Of a stretch of DNA of 64,000 nucleotides, positions 35,027-45,508 are shown one piece after another (the stretch's first letter is position 1; every line of letters starts with the position of its first letter). Source of the DNA: Nonomuraea turcica. Lineage in GTDB: Bacteria > Actinomycetota > Actinomycetes > Streptosporangiales > Streptosporangiaceae. Location of the stretch: the NCBI RefSeq assembly GCF_030718205.1, contig NZ_JAUZQF010000001.1, positions 496,001 to 560,000 on the forward strand. The letters run 5' to 3'. The translations under genes and the position numbers were made by a program. Below the pieces are notes generated by a model. That model was given only the letters and a program-made list of their open reading frames with translations, was not told the origin of the DNA and ran no database searches.

Positions 35027-36442
35027 ATGGGGAGGATGCCGGGAGTCGGACTGGCAAAGGGGTTGTCTATCACCCTTCGCCACATGCTGCGTAGATCGGT
35101 GACGCAGCAGTATCCCGAGGTCAAGCCCGACCTCCCGCCCCGCAGCCGCGGCGTCATCGCCCTGGTCGAGGAAAACTGCACCTCCTGCATGCTCTGCGCC
35201 CGGGAGTGCCCCGACTGGTGCATCTACATCGATTCCCACAAGGAGACCATCCCGGCTCCCGAGGGCGGCCGCGCCCGCCAGCGCAACGTTCTCGACCGCT
35301 TCGCCATCGACTTCTCCCTCTGCATGTACTGCGGCATCTGCATTGAGGTGTGCCCGTTCGACGCGCTCTTCTGGTCGCCGGAGTTCGAGTACGCCGAGGG
35401 TGACATCCGCAACCTCGTGCATGAGAAGGACCAGCTGGCGGCTTGGACCCAGACAGTTCCCCCGCCTCCGGCCCACGACCCCGGCGCCGAGCCCCCTAAG
35501 GAACTCACCGCCGCCCCCCGCCGCCCGGCCCCGGACCGCTCCCCCCGCCCACCTGCGGATCGCGGCACCGGCCCGTCTGGCGACCGTCCGGCCCGCCAGG
35601 GTGCCGACCGCCCCTCACGCCCGGCCTCTGATCGCGGCGCCGGCCCGTCCGTCGACCGTCCGGCCCGCCCGGCCACCGAAGGCGTGTCGGGTCCCACCAC
35701 CGAAGGCGTGTCGGGCCCGGCCACCCAAGGCGTGTCGGGCCCCGCCACCGAACAGCCCGCTAGCCCGAGTGCCGAACAGCCCACGTCGGCCGAGCCCGCC
35801 GGCACCGAGCCCGCCGGCACCGAGCCCGCCGGCACCGAGCCCGCCGGCACCGAGCCCGCCGGCACCGAGCCCGCCGGCACCGAGCCCGCCGGCACCGAGC
35901 CCGCCGGCACCGAGCCCACGGACCGTACGCCTGCCCGCGACGCCACGTCCGAACAGACCAGCGCAGGCGCGACAACCACCCCCACAAGGGCGGAAGCGGC
36001 CGACGACGCCGCGAGGACAGACCCCACGGCCCACGCGCAAGAGGCGAAACCGACGACGAACGCGCCCGGCGAGGGCCCCGCACCGGCAACAGGCCCCACA
36101 GGCAGGCCTCAGCGCGAACGCCGGCCGATGTCGAACGTACGCGGAATCAGGCCACCCGGCGCTCTCCCCGCCCGCTCCGAGGGCGAGGCCGTCACGGACG
36201 AGGCCGGAGAGCACGTTACGGACGAGGCTGGAGAGCAGTCCCAGGGACCGGCTTCATCCACAGGCGATGCAACCGCAGAAAAGTTGTCCACAGCCTCGGC
36301 CGATCCGCAACCACGGCCCGAGCCGGAGGAGCAGACTTCTGCCGCGAGCCCCCGCAGGCACAAGATGGCCGACCCACGGTCCATCCGCCCGCCCGGACGG
36401 CTCGGCCCTGACGAAACAAGGGAGTCCGAGGAGGAGTCGTGA
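35027..36442 (+). CDS. nuoI: NADH-quinone oxidoreductase subunit I with long repeat tail
   Basis: About 471 residues; ATG 35027 or 35036. The first ~150 residues are a full NuoI with two 4Fe-4S motifs, [15 protein letters not shown] and [17 protein letters not shown] normal NuoI ends near 160-220 residues; here ~310 extra residues of Pro/Ala/Thr/Glu-rich sequence follow, including eight EPAGT repeats and several (T/A)TEGVSGP repeats, then two matching [12 protein letters not shown] / [12 protein letters not shown] motifs near the end. The tail is predicted disordered. It restarts the nuo operon after the kinase insertion. Confidence 0.88.
   Translation: MGRMPGVGLAKGLSITLRHMLRRSVTQQYPEVKPDLPPRSRGVIALVEENCTSCMLCARECPDWCIYIDSHKETIPAPEGGRARQRNVLDRFAIDFSLCMYCGICIEVCPFDALFWSPEFEYAEGDIRNLVHEKDQLAAWTQTVPPPPAHDPGAEPPKELTAAPRRPAPDRSPRPPADRGTGPSGDRPARQGADRPSRPASDRGAGPSVDRPARPATEGVSGPTTEGVSGPATQGVSGPATEQPASPSAEQPTSAEPAGTEPAGTEPAGTEPAGTEPAGTEPAGTEPAGTEPAGTEPTDRTPARDATSEQTSAGATTTPTRAEAADDAARTDPTAHAQEAKPTTNAPGEGPAPATGPTGRPQRERRPMSNVRGIRPPGALPARSEGEAVTDEAGEHVTDEAGEQSQGPASSTGDATAEKLSTASADPQPRPEPEEQTSAASPRRHKMADPRSIRPPGRLGPDETRESEEES
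35792..35911 (+). repeat. Eight perfect 15-bp tandem repeats in nuoI
   Basis: GAGCCCGCCGGCACC is repeated eight times without change (35792-35911) and codes for EPAGT. The perfect identity indicates recent expansion or active homogenisation. Confidence 0.95.
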
Positions 36443-37065
36443 CCGAAGCGGTGCCCTCCTACCTGTCACCCACCGGGCAAGAAATAGTGTTCTTGCTGCT
36501 GGGTGCGGTAGCGGTTGGATCGGCGCTGCTTGTCGTCACGACCAGGCAACTGGTCCACGCGGCCCTCTGGCTCGTGGTCTGCTTCGGGGCCCTGGCGGGT
36601 TGTTACCTGGTGTTGACGGCCGAGTTCGTGGCCTGGGTCCAGGTACTTATCTACGTGGGCGCGGTGGTCGTGCTGCTGTTGTTCGGCATCATGCTCACCC
36701 GCGCCCCCATCGGCCGCTCCGCGGACCTCGACAGCGGCAACCGGCTCGTCTCTGCCCTTGTGGCGGTGTCGACGGCCGCGATCCTGGTCACGGTGGTGAT
36801 CGACGGATTCCGCACGGCGTACACACCGCTGACACCCGGCCCCGGCGCCGCCAAGGAATTGGGCGCAAGCATATTCGCGACCTGGGTGCTGCCCTTCGAG
36901 GCCCTGTCCGTGCTGCTGCTCGCCGCGCTGATCGGCGCCATCGTGCTGTCCCGTACGGACATCCCCGGCGGCTCACCACCAGACCAAACAGGCGATTCCG
37001 CGGGAAATTCGGGACGCCGTCAGACCGGCGGTAGCTCGGCACCCGATCAAACCGGGGGTCATTAG
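36439..37065 (+). CDS. nuoJ: NADH-quinone oxidoreductase subunit J
   Basis: 208 residues from GTG 36439, overlapping the nuoI stop. Five membrane helices; [49 protein letters not shown] is the diagnostic NuoJ core. A hydrophilic tail of ~30 residues ([11 protein letters not shown]...) ends the protein. Confidence 0.9.
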   Translation: MTEAVPSYLSPTGQEIVFLLLGAVAVGSALLVVTTRQLVHAALWLVVCFGALAGCYLVLTAEFVAWVQVLIYVGAVVVLLLFGIMLTRAPIGRSADLDSGNRLVSALVAVSTAAILVTVVIDGFRTAYTPLTPGPGAAKELGASIFATWVLPFEALSVLLLAALIGAIVLSRTDIPGGSPPDQTGDSAGNSGRRQTGGSSAPDQTGGH

Positions 37066-37703
37066 TGCATATCGTCTACCCGGCAGTCGTCTCCGCGCTC
37101 CTCTTCTCCATCGGCGTCTACGGCGTGCTCGCCCGCCGCAACACGATCCTCGTGCTGATGTCGGTCGAGTTGATGCTCAACGCCGTCAACCTCAACCTGG
37201 TGGCGTTCGACGTATGGCTCCGTGACCGCCTGCACAGCGGCCAGGTGCTCACCCTCTTCGTCATCGTCATCGCGGCCGCCGAAGTGGGCTTGGGCCTCGC
37301 GATCGTCCTCGCCCTCTACCGCAACCGCCGCACGGTCGACATCGACCAGCTCCGCGACCTCGCCGAGCCCGCCGACGACCCTCCGGCCCTCATCTCCACA
37401 TCCGCCTCTGCGCCCACCGGAGTCGCGTCCGCCTCTTCGCCCACCAGAGCCACCTCCGCCTCTCCACCCACCAGAGCCACAACAGACGGCCTGACGGCAC
37501 CGGCACGCACTCAGGCGAGCCTCCCGGGGGATAGGCCCGACCCCACGGTCGCTCCCACAGCACAGCCGTCCCACGGCGCCCCTGACTCCGACGGCGACAG
37601 CACAGCCGACACGCCGGAGCCCCGGGAGCACCGAGGCACTCAGGGAGAAGCCCAGGACGGCCACGGAAGCGAGCAGCCGGTGAACCGAGGTGGCCGGCGA
37701 TGA
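37065..37703 (+). CDS. nuoK: NADH-quinone oxidoreductase subunit K with extended tail
   Basis: 212 residues from GTG 37065, overlapping the nuoJ stop (TAGTG). The first ~100 residues are a standard NuoK with three helices and the conserved [15 protein letters not shown] and [17 protein letters not shown] glutamates. The remaining ~110 residues are a Thr/Ala/Pro-rich hydrophilic tail with short [14 protein letters not shown] repeats, about doubling the normal length. Confidence 0.9.
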   Translation: MHIVYPAVVSALLFSIGVYGVLARRNTILVLMSVELMLNAVNLNLVAFDVWLRDRLHSGQVLTLFVIVIAAAEVGLGLAIVLALYRNRRTVDIDQLRDLAEPADDPPALISTSASAPTGVASASSPTRATSASPPTRATTDGLTAPARTQASLPGDRPDPTVAPTAQPSHGAPDSDGDSTADTPEPREHRGTQGEAQDGHGSEQPVNRGGRR

Positions 37704-39682
37704 CGACCTTCCCCCTGCTGGCCGTCCTCCTGCCCTTCCTGGCCGCCTTCGCGGGCCTGCTGCTTTCACGCTGGCCCCACCAACGCCCAGCCGCCGCCAT
37801 TCACCCGCCGCGCCCAGCCACCATTCACCCGCCGCCCCACGGCAGCGGAAGCGACACCGCCCCCCAGACCGCGGCAACCGACGGGCAGCGTGCGAATGCC
37901 CGCGCGGCTTGGCTGGCCATCCTGCCCACCGCCGCCTCGGCAGTGCTGGCAGCCTGGCTGGCCTGGGACCCGGGCTTCGCGTTCCTGGCGGGCACCACCA
38001 CGGCACCACAGCCCACAGGCCAGACCTACGGCACGGTGACCACCGGCGCCATCCCGATCTCACTCACCCTCCAGGCCGATCCTCTGTCCAGCCTCCTCGG
38101 CGTCCTGGTCACGCTCGTAGCCCTGGCCGTACAGGTCTATTCGGTCGGATACCTCAAAGACGACCCGCGCTACCCCTCCTACAGCGCCTTCATCAGCCTG
38201 TTCACCAGCGCGATGCTCCTGGTCGTCTACGCAGGGGACCTCCTGGTCCTCTACGTCGGCTGGGAGATCATGGGCCTCTGCTCCTACCTGCTCATCGGCC
38301 ACTGGTGGGAGGACCGGGGCAATTCGCGCGCCGCGGTGAAGGCGTTCCTCGTGACCCGCCTCGGTGACGTCGGCTTCCTCTTCGGGATCTTCGTGCTGGG
38401 CCAGGCGGCGGGCAGTTTCCGCATCGCCGACGTCCTGGCCAAGGTGCCAGAGATGTCCACGGCCACCACCGTAACCGCCACCATGCTTCTCCTGGCCGGT
38501 GTGGCCGGTAAGAGCGCCCAGGTCCCGCTGCACACCTGGCTCCCCGACGCCATGGCGGGCCCGACGCCGATCAGCGCCCTGATCCACGCTGCCACCATGG
38601 TCGCCGCCGGGATCTTCATCGTCGCCAGGCTCTTCGACGTGTTCCGCGAAGCCCCGCCCACGATGGACGTGCTGGCCGTCGTGGCGGCACTGGGCATGCT
38701 CGGCGCCGCCCTGGCCGCGCTGGCGCAGGATGACCTGAAACGGGTGCTCGCCTACTCCACGGTCAGCCAGCTCGCCTACATGGCCGGCGGCCTGGCCGCG
38801 GGCTCCGACACGTCGGCCATCTTCCACCTGCTGACACATGGCGCGTTCAAGGCGCTGCTGTTCCTCTGCGCCGGCGCGGTGATCCACCACGTCGGCTCCA
38901 ACTTGATGACGCAGATGGGCGGCCAGCGCAGGGAGCTGCCGATCACGTTCGTGACGATGACGATCGGCTTCGCCGCCCTCATGGGCATCCCTCCGGCCAG
39001 CGGTTTCTTCAGCAAGGACGCGATCCTGGCAGCCATGGACGACGCCCTGGCCACCGGCACGCTGACGGACGCGGCAGCGCTCCTGCTTTACGGCTGCGGC
39101 CTCGCCACCGTGGCCGTCACCGGCGCGTACGCCACCCGAGCCTGGCTCCGCACGTTCTTCGGCGAGGCGAGGGCGGTTGCGTTGCCCGAGCCCGAACCCG
39201 GCACGGCCCACGTCGTGGACGTCACGGAAGCCCCGCGGACGATGCTGGTGCCCCTCATCCTCCTCGCCGTCCCCGCGCTCCTGCTCGGCTTCGCCGGCGA
39301 ACTCCACGTGGATCTGGGCGTGGCCGCCATCAGCGTCGTGCTCGCGCTGCTCGGCGCGGGGGTGGTCTACGCCTTCTGGCGCATCGACCCCATCGCCGAC
39401 CCCGCACGCCTGCTGGGCCCACTGCGGGCGCCATGTGAGCAGGCGTTCCATGTGGACCAGCTGTACGCCGCGCTGTTTGTCCGCCCGGTCCTGGCCCTGG
39501 CCAGGCTCGTCGTCAGGACGGACGACGTGGTCGTGGACGGCGCGGTCCGCGGCTCCGGCAGGTCGGCCCGCGGATTGGCCGGGGTGCTGCGCCTGGCCCA
39601 GAACGGCAACGTCCAGCTCTACATCAGCGGCATCCTGGCCGGTGTCCTCCTGATCGCGGTAGGGGCGGTGGTGTTCGCATGA
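37700..39682 (+). CDS. nuoL: NADH-quinone oxidoreductase subunit L
   Basis: 660 residues, starting at an ATGA overlap. The antiporter-like core is intact: [19 protein letters not shown] (key Glu), [48 protein letters not shown] and [22 protein letters not shown]. An unusual Ala/His/Pro-rich insertion lies at ~25-65 between helices 1 and 2. Confidence 0.92.
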   Translation: MTTFPLLAVLLPFLAAFAGLLLSRWPHQRPAAAIHPPRPATIHPPPHGSGSDTAPQTAATDGQRANARAAWLAILPTAASAVLAAWLAWDPGFAFLAGTTTAPQPTGQTYGTVTTGAIPISLTLQADPLSSLLGVLVTLVALAVQVYSVGYLKDDPRYPSYSAFISLFTSAMLLVVYAGDLLVLYVGWEIMGLCSYLLIGHWWEDRGNSRAAVKAFLVTRLGDVGFLFGIFVLGQAAGSFRIADVLAKVPEMSTATTVTATMLLLAGVAGKSAQVPLHTWLPDAMAGPTPISALIHAATMVAAGIFIVARLFDVFREAPPTMDVLAVVAALGMLGAALAALAQDDLKRVLAYSTVSQLAYMAGGLAAGSDTSAIFHLLTHGAFKALLFLCAGAVIHHVGSNLMTQMGGQRRELPITFVTMTIGFAALMGIPPASGFFSKDAILAAMDDALATGTLTDAAALLLYGCGLATVAVTGAYATRAWLRTFFGEARAVALPEPEPGTAHVVDVTEAPRTMLVPLILLAVPALLLGFAGELHVDLGVAAISVVLALLGAGVVYAFWRIDPIADPARLLGPLRAPCEQAFHVDQLYAALFVRPVLALARLVVRTDDVVVDGAVRGSGRSARGLAGVLRLAQNGNVQLYISGILAGVLLIAVGAVVFA

Positions 39683-39761
39683 CCGGACGGCCCGTGAGCG
39701 TTTGGGCGGTGATGTTCGCATGACCGGACGGCCCGTGAGCGCTTGGGCGGTGGTGTCCGCA
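39677..39761 (+). repeat. 41-bp tandem repeat between nuoL and nuoM
   Basis: GCATGACCGGACGGCCCGTG begins at 39677 and again at 39718, and GCATGA recurs at 39759, giving a period of 41 bp. Each copy repeats the nuoL stop context (CGCATGA). Removing two periods would restore a direct nuoL-stop/nuoM-start ATGA overlap, so the repeat appears inserted into a once overlapping junction. Confidence 0.8.
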
Positions 39762-41389
39762 TGATGGGCTGGATCCCGGTTTCGCTGCTGGCCGTGCCGC
39801 TGCTGGGCGCACTCGCCCTCGTCCTGGCCCCGCAGGCCCTCCGCCCGGCGCTGCGCACGTACGGACTGATCCTTTCGGGCATCACCCTGGCCCTGGCAGC
39901 CCTGCTGGTGGCGATGTTCGACTACGGCCAGGCCTCGCGGCAGCAGTTCGAAGTGGACATCCCTTGGATCCCGGGACTCGGGCTCCGCTTCCACCTCGGC
40001 CTCGACGGGATCTCGCTGCCGCTGATCGCGCTGACGGCCCTGCTGACCTTCCTGTGCTTCGTCTATCTCTCCTGGGGCAGCGCCCGAGCCCCCGGCCAGC
40101 TGATGGGCACCAGGCCGAGGGCGCTGGTGTTCACGCTGCTCGTGCTCGAAGTCGGCATGATCGGCACGTTCCTCGCCCTCGACCTGCTGCTCTTCTTCGT
40201 GTTCTTCGAGATCGTGCTGATCCCGATGTACTTCCTGATCGGCATCTGGGGCGGCGAGGGCCGGCGGGCGGCGTCGATCAAGTTCATCCTCTACACGCTG
40301 CTCGGCTCGGTGGTGATGCTGCTCGGCCTGCTGCTCGTCTGGGCCCAGACCGGCACGCTCGACATCGAGGCGCTGAGCGCGGCCCAGGGCAGCGGTATGG
40401 CCAGATCGGTGCAGATCCTGGCCTTCGTGGCGATCGGCATCGGCCTGGCGGTCAAGACCCCCATGTGGCCGCTGCACACCTGGCTGCCCGATGCCCACAC
40501 GGAGGCACCCACCGTGGGCTCGGTGCTGCTGGCCGGGGTGCTGCTGAAGATGGGCACGTACGGCTTCGCCAGGATCGCCATCCCCATCCTCCCCGAGGGG
40601 GCGGCGGCGGTGGCGCCGTGGCTGGGCGCCCTGGCGGTGGTCGGCATCGTGTACGGGGCCCTGGCGTGCCTCGCCCAGCGCGACCTCAAACGTATGATCG
40701 CCTACTCCTCGGTCGGCCACATGGGCTTCGTCCTGCTCGGCTTCGCCACGCTGACTCCGGTCGGCATCAATGGCGCGCTCTTCGCCAACGTCGCCCACGG
40801 TCTGATCACCGGCCTGCTCTTCTTCCTGGCCGGCGCGATCAAGGAGCGCTACCACACCGCCGACATGCCGTCGCTGGGCGGCGGCATGCTGACAACGTTG
40901 CCGCGGCTCGGATCGTTGCTGACCTACGCGTCGATCGCCTCGCTCGGGTTGCCGGGGCTGGCCGGGTTCTGGGGCGAAATGCTGGCGCTCTACGGCTCCT
41001 ATCAGCCGGCGAACGGCCTGCCGCGCGGCCTGTTCCTCACCTACATGGCGATCGGGGGCCTGGGCGCGGTCCTGACGGCCGCGTACTTCCTGGTGATGCT
41101 CTCCCGCGTCACCCACGGCCGCCCCCTGCTGATCGCGGACCTCCCACCAGAAGCCGCGGACGACCGCCTGGTCCGCGAAACCCCGGACGAACGCCCCGTC
41201 GTCCCCCTCGGCTCGCCGCCGCAACAGATCGCCGTCCTCGCGCCGGCGGCGGCAGCCGACATCAGGACCTACGAACTGCTGGCCTGGACGCCGCTCGTGG
41301 CCCTGATCCTCCTGCTCGGCCTCTGGCCAGGTCTCCTGCTCTCCCTCACCACGCCGGCCGTGCAGACCCTGCTGGGAGCCATCTCATGA
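39761..41389 (+). CDS. nuoM: NADH-quinone oxidoreductase subunit M
   Basis: 542 residues from ATG 39761. Typical Nuo[73 protein letters not shown] and QRDLKRMIAYSSVGHMGF. A ~40-residue hydrophilic loop precedes the last helix. The 41-bp repeat separates it from nuoL. Confidence 0.92.
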   Translation: MMGWIPVSLLAVPLLGALALVLAPQALRPALRTYGLILSGITLALAALLVAMFDYGQASRQQFEVDIPWIPGLGLRFHLGLDGISLPLIALTALLTFLCFVYLSWGSARAPGQLMGTRPRALVFTLLVLEVGMIGTFLALDLLLFFVFFEIVLIPMYFLIGIWGGEGRRAASIKFILYTLLGSVVMLLGLLLVWAQTGTLDIEALSAAQGSGMARSVQILAFVAIGIGLAVKTPMWPLHTWLPDAHTEAPTVGSVLLAGVLLKMGTYGFARIAIPILPEGAAAVAPWLGALAVVGIVYGALACLAQRDLKRMIAYSSVGHMGFVLLGFATLTPVGINGALFANVAHGLITGLLFFLAGAIKERYHTADMPSLGGGMLTTLPRLGSLLTYASIASLGLPGLAGFWGEMLALYGSYQPANGLPRGLFLTYMAIGGLGAVLTAAYFLVMLSRVTHGRPLLIADLPPEAADDRLVRETPDERPVVPLGSPPQQIAVLAPAAAADIRTYELLAWTPLVALILLLGLWPGLLLSLTTPAVQTLLGAIS

Positions 41390-42894
41390 TCCAGCAGATC
41401 GACTACTTCGTCATCGCGCCCCCGCTAGTGCTGGCCGTCGTGGCCGGCCTGGTGCTGCTGCTCGACGCCTTCCTCCCCGCCCGCCCGCGTACGAAGACCA
41501 CGCTGGGCCTGACCACGCTCGCCGGCGTCCTGACCTCCCTGGGCTTCGTCATCGCCCAGACGGCGACCGGCGGCGGCCAGACCTTCTGCGTCCCCCCCAA
41601 TCTCACCACCGAGGGGACGCTCTGCTCCTTCGTCGCGGACGGCTTCACGCTCGTCTTCGCGGGCCTGGTGCTGGTGGCGGCCGTGGTCGTCGTCCTGATG
41701 TCGATGACGGAGCTGGCAAGCGGCGGCATCCCGGTCGGTGAGTGGTATTTCCTCCTGCTCTGCACCCTCGTGGGCGCGGTGAGCCTGCCTGCCTCCCGAG
41801 ACCTGATCATGCTGGTGGTGGCACTGGAGCTCGTCTCGCTCCCGGTGTTCGCCCTGACCGCGCTGAAGCGTTACGACGGGCGCTCCTCCGAGGCGGCCGT
41901 GAAGCTGTTCGTCGTGTCCGTCGTCTCCACGGCGATCATGCTGTTCGGCGTCTCCCTCCTGTACGGCATCGCCGGGACGGTCTACCTGTCCCGCCTGGCC
42001 GCCGTCTTCAGCGGCCAGATCCCCGCGCCGGGCGCGGCGCTGCCCGCCGACCAGGGCCTGCCCGCCGTCGTCACGGTCGGTGTCGTCCTCGTCGTGGCCG
42101 GGTTCGCGTTCAAGATCGCCGCCGTGCCGTTCCACTCCTGGGCGGCCGACGTCTACCAGGGCGCTCCCATCCCGGTGGCCGCACTGCTGTCGGTCATTTC
42201 CAAGGCGACGGGGTTCGCCGGGCTGATCCTCATCCTGGTCGCGGCGTTGTCCGGGCAGGCCGCCACCTGGACCCCGATCATCGCGATCATCTCCGCGCTG
42301 ACCATGACCGTGGGCAACCTGCTCGCCCTGCGCCAGCGTTCGGCCGTACGCCTGCTGGCCTGGTCCTCGGTGGCCCAGTCCGGCTACATCCTGGCCCCGC
42401 TGGCGGTCGGCACGGCGGGCGCGATCGGCGCGTCCACCGCCTACCTCGTCATCTACGCGGCCATGAACCTCGGCGCGTTCGCGGTCGTCATGCTCGTCTC
42501 CAGAACAGCCGCCCGCAACGAGCTCGACGACTACCGCGGCCTGGTCTACCGCAATCGGGCGGCGGGCATCGCGCTCGCGTTCTGCCTGGTCTGCCTGGCC
42601 GGTCTGCCGCCGGGCCTGGCCGGGCTCTTCGCCAAGGTCTTCGTCTTCCGCGAGATCATCGAGGGCGGCACCGGCTGGCTCGCGCTGGTCATGGCCGTCA
42701 ACACGGTGATCGGCCTCTACTACTACGCCGTCTGGACGGCACGCCTGTTCACCCCTGCAGAGGCCGCGGCACCCGCCGCGCACCGCCCGTCACCGGCGAT
42801 CTGGCCCGCGATGGGCCTGGCCGTGGCAGCGGCGATCCTGTTCTCGATCGCACCCCAACTGGTCCTGGACATGACCACACTGTCCATCAGGTGA
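41386..42894 (+). CDS. nuoN: NADH-quinone oxidoreductase subunit N
   Basis: 502 residues from ATG 41386 (ATGA overlap). About 14 membrane helices with LVVALELVSLPVFALTALKRYDGRSSEAAVKLFVVS, KIAAVPFHSWAADVYQGAPIPVAALLSVISK and RLLAWSSVAQSGYILAPL. Last subunit of the cluster. Confidence 0.92.
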   Translation: MIQQIDYFVIAPPLVLAVVAGLVLLLDAFLPARPRTKTTLGLTTLAGVLTSLGFVIAQTATGGGQTFCVPPNLTTEGTLCSFVADGFTLVFAGLVLVAAVVVVLMSMTELASGGIPVGEWYFLLLCTLVGAVSLPASRDLIMLVVALELVSLPVFALTALKRYDGRSSEAAVKLFVVSVVSTAIMLFGVSLLYGIAGTVYLSRLAAVFSGQIPAPGAALPADQGLPAVVTVGVVLVVAGFAFKIAAVPFHSWAADVYQGAPIPVAALLSVISKATGFAGLILILVAALSGQAATWTPIIAIISALTMTVGNLLALRQRSAVRLLAWSSVAQSGYILAPLAVGTAGAIGASTAYLVIYAAMNLGAFAVVMLVSRTAARNELDDYRGLVYRNRAAGIALAFCLVCLAGLPPGLAGLFAKVFVFREIIEGGTGWLALVMAVNTVIGLYYYAVWTARLFTPAEAAAPAAHRPSPAIWPAMGLAVAAAILFSIAPQLVLDMTTLSIR

Positions 42895-42998
42895 GAAACG
42901 AGAAAGTCGCACTCCGCCCTCAACTGAGCACGCCGGGGAACGAAGAGCCGGGTCATCGTCGTTGGACGTGGTGGACCTCGACCACGAAGGGGGGAACC

Positions 42999-43850
42999 TT
43001 GCATCACAACGGTCTGCGCACAGCCGTGCTACTCGGCAGCCTGTCGGCGCTGATTGTCGCGGCGGGCGCGTGGTTGGGCGGCGGAACCGGTGTGCAGATC
43101 GCGCTCGTGCTCGCCCTGGCGAGCAACGGCGCGGCCTACCTCTTCTCCGACCGGATCGCGCTGTCGGCCATGCGCGCCAGGCCGGTCAGCGAGGTCGAGC
43201 AGCCCACGCTCTTCCGGATCGTGCGCGAGCTGTCCACCGAGGCCCGGCAGCCCATGCCACGGCTGTACATCTCGCCGACGGCACAGCCGAACGCGTTCGC
43301 GACGGGCCGAAGCCCGCGTAAGGCCGCGGTGTGCGTCACGTACGGGCTGACCCAGCTGCTCGATGAGACCGAGCTGCGCGGCGTGATCGGGCACGAGCTG
43401 TCGCACGTCTACAACCGGGACATTCTCGTCTCGTCCGTGGCCGGCGCATTGGCTACGATGATCACCTGGCTCAGCTATGTGGCCGTGTTCTTCGGCGGCT
43501 CCGACGACGACGAGGGCCCGGGCTTCGTAGGCGCGCTGCTGATGATGGTCCTGGGTCCGGTGGCGGCAGGGATGGTGCAGATGGCGATCTCCCGTACGAG
43601 AGAGTTCCAGGCCGACGAGTCGGGCGCCAGGCTCACGGGCGACCCGCTCGCCCTGGCCTCCGCCCTCCGCAAGATCGAGATGGGCGCGCGCCGGCATCCG
43701 CTCCCCGAGAACAGCCGCCTCACCTCGGCCTCCCACATGATGATCGCGAACCCATTCAGCGGCTCCGGCTTCGGCCGCCTCTTCTCCACCCACCCGCCTA
43801 CGTCCGAGCGCGTCGCCCGCCTCGAGCGCATGGCCGGCTACCGCCGCTGA
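42999..43850 (+). CDS. htpX: HtpX-family membrane zinc metalloprotease
   Basis: 283 residues from TTG 42999 with AAGGGGGGAA in front. Two N-terminal helices (~7-45), then GVIGHELSHVYNRD with the HExxH zinc site (~130), two more hydrophobic segments, and the third ligand Glu in REFQADESGARLTGDP. It degrades misfolded membrane proteins in known bacteria. Follows nuoN by 104 bp. Confidence 0.9.
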   Translation: MHHNGLRTAVLLGSLSALIVAAGAWLGGGTGVQIALVLALASNGAAYLFSDRIALSAMRARPVSEVEQPTLFRIVRELSTEARQPMPRLYISPTAQPNAFATGRSPRKAAVCVTYGLTQLLDETELRGVIGHELSHVYNRDILVSSVAGALATMITWLSYVAVFFGGSDDDEGPGFVGALLMMVLGPVAAGMVQMAISRTREFQADESGARLTGDPLALASALRKIEMGARRHPLPENSRLTSASHMMIANPFSGSGFGRLFSTHPPTSERVARLERMAGYRR

Positions 43851-43858
43851 TCGACCAG

Positions 43859-45349
43859 ATGGGCCGAACCCCCCGGCTGACCGAAGCCGAGCGCAAACTG
43901 TGGAACGCGTTTCCCACAGGTGACTTCGTCGAACTCGGCCCGGTCACCCGCGCCTCCGACAGCCCCGCGGGAGAGAACGCTCCGAAGGACGGCGACACGT
44001 GGGGCCCCGAGCGGACGATCCGCGCCAAGGTCATCTCCTCCCTGCTGCTCGGCGCCCGCGAGGCGGGCGCAGGTCAGGTTCCCGCAGTACGGGTGCGCGG
44101 TGCGCGCATCACCGGCCAAATCGCCCTCCTGGGCGGCACCATCCAGCACGAATTCGCGCTGAGCGGCTGCCACCTGGACGAATCCATCCAGCTCACCAAC
44201 GCCACCACCCGCTCGATCCGCCTGACCGACTGCGCGTTCCCGGGCCTCAACGGCGGCGGCATGCGGGTCGCCGGCCACCTCAGCCTCTCCGGCTCCAACA
44301 TCACCGGGACCGTCCGCGTCGCCCGCACCCAGTTCGAGAGCGGGTTGTGGCTCGCCGGCACCAAGATCGTGGGCGACGACGGCGAATGGGCTCTCTACGC
44401 GAACGCCACCATCGTGGACGCGGGCATGCACCTGCGCAACGCCGACCTCACCGGCGGTGTCGGCCTGGTCGGCGCGCGCCTGAACGGCGGACTCTTCCTC
44501 GAGAACGCAACACTCCGCAATCCCGGCAAGGACGCCCTCACCGCTGACAACATGGTCGTCGAGGACATCATGCGCTGCACCGACGGATTCCACGCAGACG
44601 GCTGCGTACGACTCCGAGGCGCCCGCATCAACGGGACGTTCTCCCTCAACGGCACCGTGAGCAGCCCCGACACCCGTTACGCCCTCCACATGAGCCACAT
44701 GGAGGTCCGCGAGCTCTACCTCAAGCCCGCCGAACCCGTCGACGGCGTCGTCACTCTCACGCACTCCAAGGTAGGCACCCTGCATGACGACCCCGAAACG
44801 TGGCCGGCGAAGCTGCGCCTGAACGGCCTGACGTACGACCGCCTGCGCTCCGGCGTCAAACGGAGGGTCGAATGGGTCACGCGGGACCCCGAGGGCTTCC
44901 GCCCGCAGCCGTACGAGCAACTGGCGGCCTGGTACCTCAGCGACGGCAACGACGCGCTCGCCCGCCGTACCCAGCTGGCCAAACTCCGCGCCAGACGCCA
45001 GACCCAGGGGTTAGGCGGCCGGCTATGGGGCCGCCTGCTCGACGTCGCGGTCGGATACGGCTACCGCCCCTGGCTGGCAGGCCTATGGTTCACGCTCCTG
45101 CTGGCGATCGGCGCGGTCGTCTTCGGCCTCAACCCACCCAGAGCCCTCAAGCCCGCCGAGAGCCCCGATTTCAACTCATTCGCGTACACCTTCGACCTCC
45201 TGCTCCCCCTGCCCGCATTCGGGCAACGAGAGCACTTCGACCCGCACGGATGGACGCAGTGGCTGGCGTACGCCCTGATCGTCTCAGGCTGGATCCTGGC
45301 AACGGCTCTGATCGCGGGAGCCACGCGAATCCTGCGCCGCCCGCAGTGA
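43859..45349 (+). CDS. Membrane protein with pentapeptide-like repeat domain
   Basis: 496 residues from ATG 43859, 8 bp after htpX. A large central region (~75-320) has repeating short beta-strand units (VRGARITGQIALLGGTI, LRGARINGTFSLNG), as in pentapeptide-repeat or beta-helix proteins. Two to three hydrophobic helices near ~402-420 and ~460-485 anchor it. Such proteins are often annotated only as membrane-associated oxidoreductases in Streptomyces, without proof. Function unknown. Confidence 0.7.
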   Translation: MGRTPRLTEAERKLWNAFPTGDFVELGPVTRASDSPAGENAPKDGDTWGPERTIRAKVISSLLLGAREAGAGQVPAVRVRGARITGQIALLGGTIQHEFALSGCHLDESIQLTNATTRSIRLTDCAFPGLNGGGMRVAGHLSLSGSNITGTVRVARTQFESGLWLAGTKIVGDDGEWALYANATIVDAGMHLRNADLTGGVGLVGARLNGGLFLENATLRNPGKDALTADNMVVEDIMRCTDGFHADGCVRLRGARINGTFSLNGTVSSPDTRYALHMSHMEVRELYLKPAEPVDGVVTLTHSKVGTLHDDPETWPAKLRLNGLTYDRLRSGVKRRVEWVTRDPEGFRPQPYEQLAAWYLSDGNDALARRTQLAKLRARRQTQGLGGRLWGRLLDVAVGYGYRPWLAGLWFTLLLAIGAVVFGLNPPRALKPAESPDFNSFAYTFDLLLPLPAFGQREHFDPHGWTQWLAYALIVSGWILATALIAGATRILRRPQ

Positions 45350-45508
45350 CCTTCCGCAGCACGGCCACCAGCAGAAGAAGAGAAGCATGGCCGCCCGCGT
45401 ATCAACCAACCACGTCCGGCCATGCTGTCAGACGTCCGAACCCACCTCCCGCGGGCTCTCCACGACCCCCACGACCGCGTGCCGCCTCGGAGGTGACCAC
45501 GACCACCG

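Noticed and set aside
38060..41224. A 1,054-codon open frame antisense to nuoL and nuoM, rich in His, Gln, Asp and Arg
   Set aside because: Composition is that of a GC3 shadow, and the sense strand encodes unmistakable complex I subunits.
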